From Temnopleurus reevesii (Eukaryota; Echinodermata; Echinoidea; Temnopleuroida; Temnopleuridae): a DNA stretch of 64,000 nt. Under the pieces are notes generated by a model, which did not search any database, was not told the origin of the DNA, and saw only the letters and a list, made by a program, of their open reading frames with translations. The translations under genes and the position numbers were made by a program. The DNA is taken from assembly GCA_036244855.1 (NCBI GenBank), contig BQKZ01000138.1, forward strand, positions 145,000-208,999. The letters are read 5' to 3'. Shown in pieces: positions 56,528 through 64,000 of this stretch (its first letter is position 1; each line of letters opens with the position of its first letter).

Positions 56528-59500
56528 ACATATTAGGATTTAAAATTTGTTTGGAAACTTAACAAAATCATAAATGTAACGATTTCTAACAACAACCATA
56601 TATTTGGTAATGTAGAACCGATGGGAAACATTCATTAAATTCCTTCTCAAGAATTAATCCATCAAAATATGCGATATAAGAGATTTTCTCCCAATTTCTA
56701 GTATGACCCATCAAAAAGGTGGCTTTAGTTGTCAAAAATCAAGATTGGATCTTGCCGATTTCAAATCTATCCTTCATTGTTAGTTTTCTAAGTGTGTTAC
56801 GCTCGCACCATCTCACAAACTCCATCAAAAAGCTATCATCGAAGATTGGCATTCGATATGTTTTCATATTTATCTTCTAAACTTCTTTCACCGGGTGCGA
56901 GCCGATTGGAAAATAGTTTCGTTTGAGGGATGAAAATGAACTCTCCCCGATGAGATAGAAGGGAAGGAATGCCGTTTAACCCCCGTCTCTAATCCGCAAA
57001 TGATGGAGAATGGTGGAGAATGTGACAGTCTGTGGGATGGAGAGAAGAAGGGGTTGGGGTGGGGTGGGGAGGGGCAGGGGCTGGTAGTTCAAAAATTCAA
57101 ATTTACAATGACGTTACATATGTGAAATCTTACGTGATGGTATGTTGCCACATATATGAAAACCCATAACAAATAAGGCTAAATAATTAGGGTGTAGCCA
57201 ATTGCAATTTACTAATATTGGTGGTCTATTTTCTTTGCTTGGGGTGCATGGTTAAATTGAACGAATTAATATTCTTTACTATAGCAAACACTTTTTCTCG
57301 GCATGATCGTTTCTTTCAATGAAATGGTGTTTTATACAATGGTGATTTTAAAATCCGATTCCTGTTGTTTATGACTCAGCGTCCACCTATCACCATCGAC
57401 ATTGCAGGGGGAAAATGAGGTCTATTCCCCCAAGTTACCCTCCACTTCTCTTGCAATGTGTAGTTGCAATCGTGGTAATATCAAAGGCAACCCGATATTA
57501 TGATTTGCTGTGTTGGTGACAGGTTAAGCTTTAGCCATATACCTGGCGCTCAATTCTCTCAACCCCTTGATTCCGTTGCCTAGGCACGGCGGCATAGCCT
57601 GGTACTCCACATCAGTAAGGGTTCCTCTCCCATCTACAATCAAACATACAAAAGTAGTCCAAAGGGAGCTTCCAACACTCCAAATTTCCGCCCTATTTTG
57701 TCGATAAAGAACGAATTTGCTACATCTCCCCATCCCGCAAATTTAATAATAGTTTTCATGATGGTGAATTGATTGGGAAGCTGGTGCCGCTCCATATCTC
57801 CAACCTCCAATTATTTTTTTTTAAAGTTCCATTTCTAGATGAAGGCGTTGGTTGAAATTATAGATTTCAGAGGATAGAACACTTGCGCAGAAGAACTTTG
57901 TGGTTAGCGAATCTGTTCTTCAGCTGTTGAATTTCAATCTGATAAAACAGTTGACACATGCATACAGGCAAATATCTTCAAATAATTTAGCTCAAATGTT
58001 GAATGCATATTCATGTCTATTATGCCTCGATTATTTGTATCATTTATTCATTCTTTGTCATTGTTCTGCAATTTAATGTTAATTCTGTAACCCTTGTCTC
58101 ACGTTAATTAAGTTGAATTTCTTTTCACTTCTTTTCACGAAAGACCTGTTTTTTTTAATTTACGTGACTTTTCTATGTGATTGAAATAAAGATGATTTAT
58201 ACACCGTATAAATATGCATAAAATCATCAACATGAACATTTGTGAGTGTGGAAAACCCGAAGAGGACAACAGTGCCAACGATCTGCGAATGAAATGTTAA
58301 ACGCTTACCACAGACAGAAACCCAAAGTAAAAGTTTTAGTATACAAATGGTATACGTCTCAGTTGCATTCTAGACACGGTCCTTGCATTATTCGAAATAT
58401 ATGTTTATTTCTACTTGTTTATTTTTTTTCTGAGAACTTTACTTTGGAAACATTATATAATCGTTTGATACAATCAGAAAAGTTTTCCGAAAAGATTCAT
58501 TAAAACATAACGGCCGGTGCAGGCCCAAAACTAAGAATTTTGGGAAGACTGCAAACTTTTTGGAACACCGGGGACGTGAAAATCCAAAAGCCCCACAGTT
58601 TAGGTGATGGACTCCTCCTCTGTCTTATGACCCAATCGCTGTCGACTTTATTCATTGCCTTTTGTCAGTCATTTATTTCACTTCCCGTTCAAGTCAATGC
58701 AATAAAATTGTAATATTATTTCATTGGAGGATGAACGGTTGTGCAAGCATAACAAAGTACGGTCAAAGACCGGTCATAACTCATACATCAATCATGAAAA
58801 AACAAAGCTTAACAATTTCAACAAAATTGGTCTTGAGATAAGTACGGAGTCATCAAAGTACAAATGTAATATAACCAATACAGCTTACTATGGTCAATTG
58901 CTTAATTTATTGTTCAATTCGAGTATTTTTCAAAAGGGTATGGCGCCATAGAGATGATACCAAAATAACACTAAAATCATTTAGATATTATTTTAACAAG
59001 TCCGTGCGTCATCAGATATCCTATTATATTTCTGTATACCAGCATTTCAGTGTCGCGTGTTATGTCTCAATTGTATTAAATCAGATCCATTAATTTACAA
59101 ACAAGAAACTGTATCATCATCAGGAAATAACACATGTTCGGCTGTCGCGGCTATAAATCACTTAAAATGGCAAAGTTGATAACATGTCATTGTAAAATTA
59201 AAAATTATAAAATCACAGAACCCCATTGTATACAATTCATAAGTATAATTATGGCACCATGTATATTTTATAAAGAATCCTAAAATCTATAATTTGTCGA
59301 TTACTAGAAACAACCTAGTTTAATATCAAAAATTCGATCATTAACCTTGCGTTCATTTTTTTAATATTGAAAATAAATGCTAAACTGTCTTTTTTTATAT
59401 TTCATTCGATGCATGTGGTAATTATACTATTAGATTATCTAACACATATTTTCAAAAACAAAATCGTACATACAAACAAATAAATGCGTAAATTTGCATA

Positions 59501-59691
59501 ACCTGTGAGAGGGTTGGTATTCTGAAGACAAACAAATCGCTGAATATTCCGTTAAAATACATTAGCCATTGGTGTAATATTTCTTGGAATCGTTTATTTT
59601 CAATACTGCACACCATTCATCATATAATATGTAATCAGGTAGTATATTTACAGGTTTGAAAAAATATTGACATTTACCGAAACCGTACTCG
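56528..59691. other. Non-coding stretch, nothing firm
   Basis: AT-rich DNA. A G-rich patch (57040-57085, GGGGTGGGG type) and a GC-richer patch at 57360-57740 stand out; the latter holds the X-box-like site listed below. Short frames (for example 57524-57733 minus, 58246-58503 plus) show no domain. Confidence 0.45.
57575..57588 (+). promoter_or_regulatory. X-box-like site (RFX type)
   Basis: GTTGCCTAGGCACG closely resembles the RFX-factor X-box (GTTGCC, short spacer, GGCAAC), with one departure in the right half. It lies in a GC-richer patch. No nearby gene is visible to support a target. Confidence 0.25.
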
Positions 59692-59713
59692 TGCCTTTAA
59701 CATGTTAAAGGCA
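59692..59713. repeat. Perfect 22-bp palindrome
   Basis: The half-site TGCCTTTAACA is followed immediately by its exact reverse complement. The centre AACATGTT contains CATG. No flanking transposon ends were recognised. Confidence 0.85.
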
Positions 59714-62700
59714 ACCTGAAATAGACGCAGTGTATATTAAGCAAAATGTCGACAAAACACAAATTTCGTCTTTTTCTTTTTTTTAATACAAGGGCACATT
59801 TAGACGATTGCAATTTTGAAAATTAAACACCTTTCTTATATATTTTACGTCCATGTTTGTATTCACAATATTTTCAAAATTCAAGAAAAGATCTTAACAT
59901 TTGATTTCACTTTGAAGGACGGATCTTAATGCCTAACGTTTCAGAAAAACCTTCATAATTGTTGTCGATTCTGGGATTATTTTTACACTATGATATTGCA
60001 TTATTTATTACAATTTTATTAACGCGTTTACGTATGTTTCATTTGAAAAAAATGAACATTATGGTAATTATTTACCAGGATTTAAGTAAATGTGTGTGAC
60101 AAACATACATTACGTTATTAGAACGCGTGTGATATCTCTAAATTGCACGAGAAAGGTAAAAAGACAGCAAGTGTTACATCACCGCACTTTCCATAAATTT
60201 TATAAAAATATAGATAAAGTATCGCTGGAGCAAATATCACTTTTAATAATATTCTTACACACAAACAAGTGTTTATACAACATATCGTTACCATGGAAAA
60301 ATTCAATTTGCAGTAACTGTTTTTACCAAAAATTCCTGGCAAATGTGCTAATACCAGAATGCTAAAATTTTACAGATTTTTGTTTTATTATATTTTTTCC
60401 AGCTTATAAATGTTTTAAAAGATTTTTTAAACAAATAGTCAGATCGAAACCTGAACGAATGACATGCGATAATGGTGATAATCATAAATTAAAACAGAAG
60501 AACGAGTTGCGGATAAAACCACACAAAATACTATAAAAAAGGAATGTTTCTTGAAACCTTTGGGATAATCATTGCAATTGTTTGAAAACTTTCAGGAAAA
60601 TTCAATATCATATACAAAATAGGATTGATTTGAAACGTAAAACGCTCTCTTTGACTTGTTCCATTCAAATATACGGGACCCTTGCTTAATCTGCCTCCTA
60701 ATGAAATGTACATAAAATAATTAAATATACTACGTATCCATGGCAACCATGGGTGACGAGCTGACATTGTTTTTGATTGGCAGGAGATAGTGAGCCTAAT
60801 GTCGACAGGTCCACATCTGCCAGCCTTACTCAGGCAGGAGCGAATGACTCTCTTCGCGTCGCCCCGAAACGTTGGGGTCCCCATCCATCAGCGCATGCAC
60901 CAAGGGGTCAGTAAGTAATACCAGTAAGGGGTCACCTAGGTGAGGCATGTAGAATTGGTTCGAAACCCGATATAGCTCTCTACAAATATTAAGCACCATT
61001 CATGAACCCTCTCAGAAATATAGAAGATGAAAAGTGGAAAAATAGAATGAACGATAAAACGGAGAGAGAACCCTAGTCGCGGGATTAAGGACTTAAAGAA
61101 GGGTTTGGCAGACATCGGGTCATGAAGGAAAAGAGAGAGAGAGAGGGTGGCGAGTGAACCCGGTCCACCCGTTATGGGATTTAGAACCTGGTGCTAATTG
61201 CTTACACCTTTACACCAATCAGCAGCGTACCATTACCGAGTCTATAGACAACACGCCATCAGGTCGAGCTTAGGGAATATATGAGCTTTCAGTTTGTGAT
61301 GAAGCATAATCCATACCATTCTATAGACATGGTTTTCACCTCTTTGACATCATTGATTGCCCTATCGTGTCCAACCATATGTCATGCCCCAAATAGATAT
61401 CTTGAATTTCGGTCCTTTTCCAATTTTCCAGATCTTATTTTGTGAAACGGGAGCTTGGTCTTATCATGCAAATATCACTGCATTATCTATCTCGTGTGAG
61501 AAGGGTGTATGTCGAGAGAAAGAAAGAAGTGCTATAGAATGAGGAGCTTATTTTCACAGAACTGAATTTCACCAGGGACAGAATAGCGAGAGTGATTGTG
61601 AATGAATAAGAATAATGAAGCTCAGTGTCTTCAGATTACTAGAAACCTACTCTGCAATGTCGTCACCCATATTCTGATGTTTGAAACTGCGCCCCCAACG
61701 ACAGACCCCGCGACATGCATATTTCGTTTTCTCCGCCTGAATGAGGACATTTTCGAGATAGTAAAATTAATTCCGTATACCATGTTTACGATATCCTAAA
61801 AGAGATAAGAATGAAAAGCAAAACCCTCACTGTTATACTTTTTAATATGCGATTTGATTATTTTAGCATTAACTGTTCCGTATCGCAGCCCTCTGATATA
61901 AAGACAAAGGCTATTATTGTGATTCTCGACAAAAATAATCGTGCTAATGAGAGAGGCCATTATCATCATTGAAACAGCAAGCTACCTTCAATAGTGAAAG
62001 AGAAAAGCCAAATAAAACACATGCAAATCATTCCATCTATTATCACCCTTTATCTATTGATTTCAGAATTACAAAATATTTGGTTCGACTTCCCACTTAC
62101 ACTAAATCGAACGACGCAATGAAGAACTCAAAATAAAGTAATAATACTGAATAATTCTAAGCCTATAATCTTTGATGATTTGATAATACAGATGGAGACG
62201 AAAACTTTCGCATCCTTTAATAATAAGCTTAATGTAGGAATTGTTGATCGTAATGATGTAATTTCAATTAAGAAAAGCAAACAAACATAGCATTTCTATA
62301 TTCTTTATTCAGTGAAGCCTTATCTTGTTCATTTTAGCAGACGTATTTTGAATGTATTTCTCATATCATAAGCATAATTCCGAAGGTGAAACATTGGCAC
62401 AACCAAATCATTTGTGCAATGCGCTATTCAGCAAAAGTTTTTGCTTTAATATAAATATCTTTCTTCATCTGCAGAAGTCAAAATGATGAAAGCAAATCCA
62501 CACTATGATGCGAAACCTTTGTCATTCGAATGATCCTTTCAATTATTCCTAAATGATTGATGAGCTAGGATTATCAACTAATTTGACAAAAATTATGGTA
62601 ATTGCTATTGTGTGTGTAACTAAATAGTTTGCAAAGACATTAATCATGTTAATGAGTGTATCATCCAGAAGCTCTTTTAATCTGTCATACAACTGTGATT

Positions 62701-64000
62701 GTCCCATTTACACGACGAATTAGGTGTTACGTAATTATGAAATATTATGATATTACATGAAAACATATCCAATATTTGGGATCTTTTTATCAGCTTTTCC
62801 CATTTCATTGATTGAAAAAAAAATGCTTTTGAATGATAAAGAAAACACGCCTCAAGAACATAGTAAACCAATTCAGCAAAAATCTAACGTTCGTAGAGAT
62901 TTGTGTGGCAAGTGGCGGCATGCAAATTTTATGTGTTGACGTGTTCTTGGTATTTTGTCACAGCTGAAGCGAAGCACTGTTCTTTTGAATTCTATTTTTA
63001 AAGGGATACCAAAGTGAATTTTAGACCACTGAGAAAAAGTTTTTCATCTAAAAAAAGGTCTTTCAATTCAAGATGACCATAATCATGGTGGAAACTAAAA
63101 TCGAGCAAAACACGTCTCTAGTCATTCGATTTTATTTGTTTTTACTTTTTACATATAAGAGCTTGATAGGTAGGATTATGAACCGATACATGGCCCAAGT
63201 CATATTACTGAAGTTTTAAGTACAAGGAAGCTATATAACTCTCATTTAAAATGATTGCTGTATTATCGGTAACATTATCGACTCGAACGATCATGTTTCA
63301 TTTCTTTAAATGTTTTTGACCATCTTCAAGCGTCTAAGAAATATTGAACATCAATTCATTTTAATTGTATTGGTTAGTCATAAAATAGATAATAATTGTT
63401 CAGAATAAACTAGTCATTGGATGCTATAAAAGACTATACAAGTGTTTAATTGCACTTTATGATGATTTCAAATTAATGATAGATACTTGTTGAAACATGA
63501 CTTATGATGAACATCCATTTTTCGCAGTTTGCAATAAAAGTGTCATTTTTTAAGGGAGGTAACATCGCTCTATTATATGAAGTTTCTCAATTTTAGGACA
63601 TGTTTTTTTTTTTTTTTTATAATTGTAACATGATGTTACTGTTTCATAACTGCATACATGTATAATTGTTGTACAGGTTATGCAGGCAGGAATCCCTTCT
63701 CATCCGCAAAAGAAGTGATTTATACTCAATTATTTCCTCTAGTTCGCTCATCATGGCCCACAAGTTAACATGAATATACCCGGTTGTTCTATGGATCAAC
63801 CTGCGATATGGTTAACTTGAAATTCCCAAACCGAGAAAGTTCAAGAGGAAAACCACACAGCTTTTTAGAAAGTTTACAGGGCGACTTGAAGAGGTGTATC
63901 GACGTAACGGCCCCTAGCGTTTTACGTCGCTCAAGAACCCTCGAATGGGTCTCAGCTTGCCCTATCAGTCCCACGCACGTCGTTTGTAGTGGGGGTACTT
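59714..64000. other. Non-coding stretch, nothing firm
   Basis: AT-rich to the window end apart from a GC-richer patch at 60730-60960 (CCATGGCAACCATGG, then TCGCGTCGCCCCGAAACG-like sequence) and a T16 run at 63603-63618. The 117-codon minus frame at 60531-60884 overlaps the GC-richer patch, begins with ATG, and has no recognisable domain; it is within what chance allows. A tRNA-like arrangement on the minus strand near 61140-61230 is too weak to call. Confidence 0.45.

Noticed and set aside
60531..60884. 117-codon minus-strand frame
   Set aside because: No recognisable domain or upstream/downstream exon; in 64 kb of six-frame sequence a frame of this length is expected by chance.
61140..61230. 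tRNA-like arrangement on the minus strand
   Set aside because: Box B is only loosely matched (GGGTTCACTCG) and box A weaker still; no stems close.

Overview
The window reads as non-coding DNA from an animal nuclear genome, with no protein-coding gene I can support. Evidence for this: the sequence is AT-rich on both strands; open frames rarely exceed about 120 codons; the longest frame (152 codons, 15754-16212) is a translated trinucleotide microsatellite; there are many long simple repeats ((GA)n, (ATC)n, (ATT)n, poly-G); and there are small foldback transposons, tRNA-like SINE candidates and assembly gaps. The overall texture fits a marine invertebrate, perhaps an echinoderm or another non-vertebrate deuterostome. 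That is an impression from repeat style, not proof. Short internal exons of a spliced gene cannot be excluded by eye.

Layout. 1-4.3 kb: simple-repeat-rich DNA (poly-G, GA/CT, CA-rich) ending in a 71-N gap bordered by G runs on both sides. 4.3-12.2 kb: mostly unique sequence with a richer GC patch near 10.7-11.2 kb. 12.2-15.9 kb: a 1.8-kb block present twice in direct orientation at an exact 1816-bp offset, the copies separated by a single N and differing at three positions; this is most likely an unmerged assembly overlap. 15.8-17.5 kb: two large trinucleotide microsatellites. 20.9-21.5 kb and 40.1-40.7 kb: two copies, in opposite orientation, of one roughly 0.55-kb terminal-inverted-repeat element, with a shortened third copy at 42.6-42.9 kb. 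27.5-33.05 kb: a cluster of short foldback (MITE-like) elements and a tRNA-like SINE candidate. 36.1-36.6 kb: two further tRNA-like SINE candidates on opposite strands. 41.7-42.6 kb: an unusual degenerate array built on a TTTTACCTCTGA-like motif. 53.8-54.0 kb: a clean four-unit, 41-bp tandem repeat. 56.3-56.5 kb: the third copy of the foldback family also seen at 28.0 and 31.6 kb. 57-64 kb: unique AT-rich sequence.

Nothing here works together as a pathway or operon. The biology on view is transposon activity (families without coding capacity, so mobilised by enzymes encoded elsewhere), tandem-repeat growth, and possibly cis-regulatory DNA in a gene-poor interval. I found no evidence of a new coding system. 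The best leads are the foldback families, the TTTTACC array next to a transposon remnant, the number of poly-G tracts, and the probable assembly duplication.
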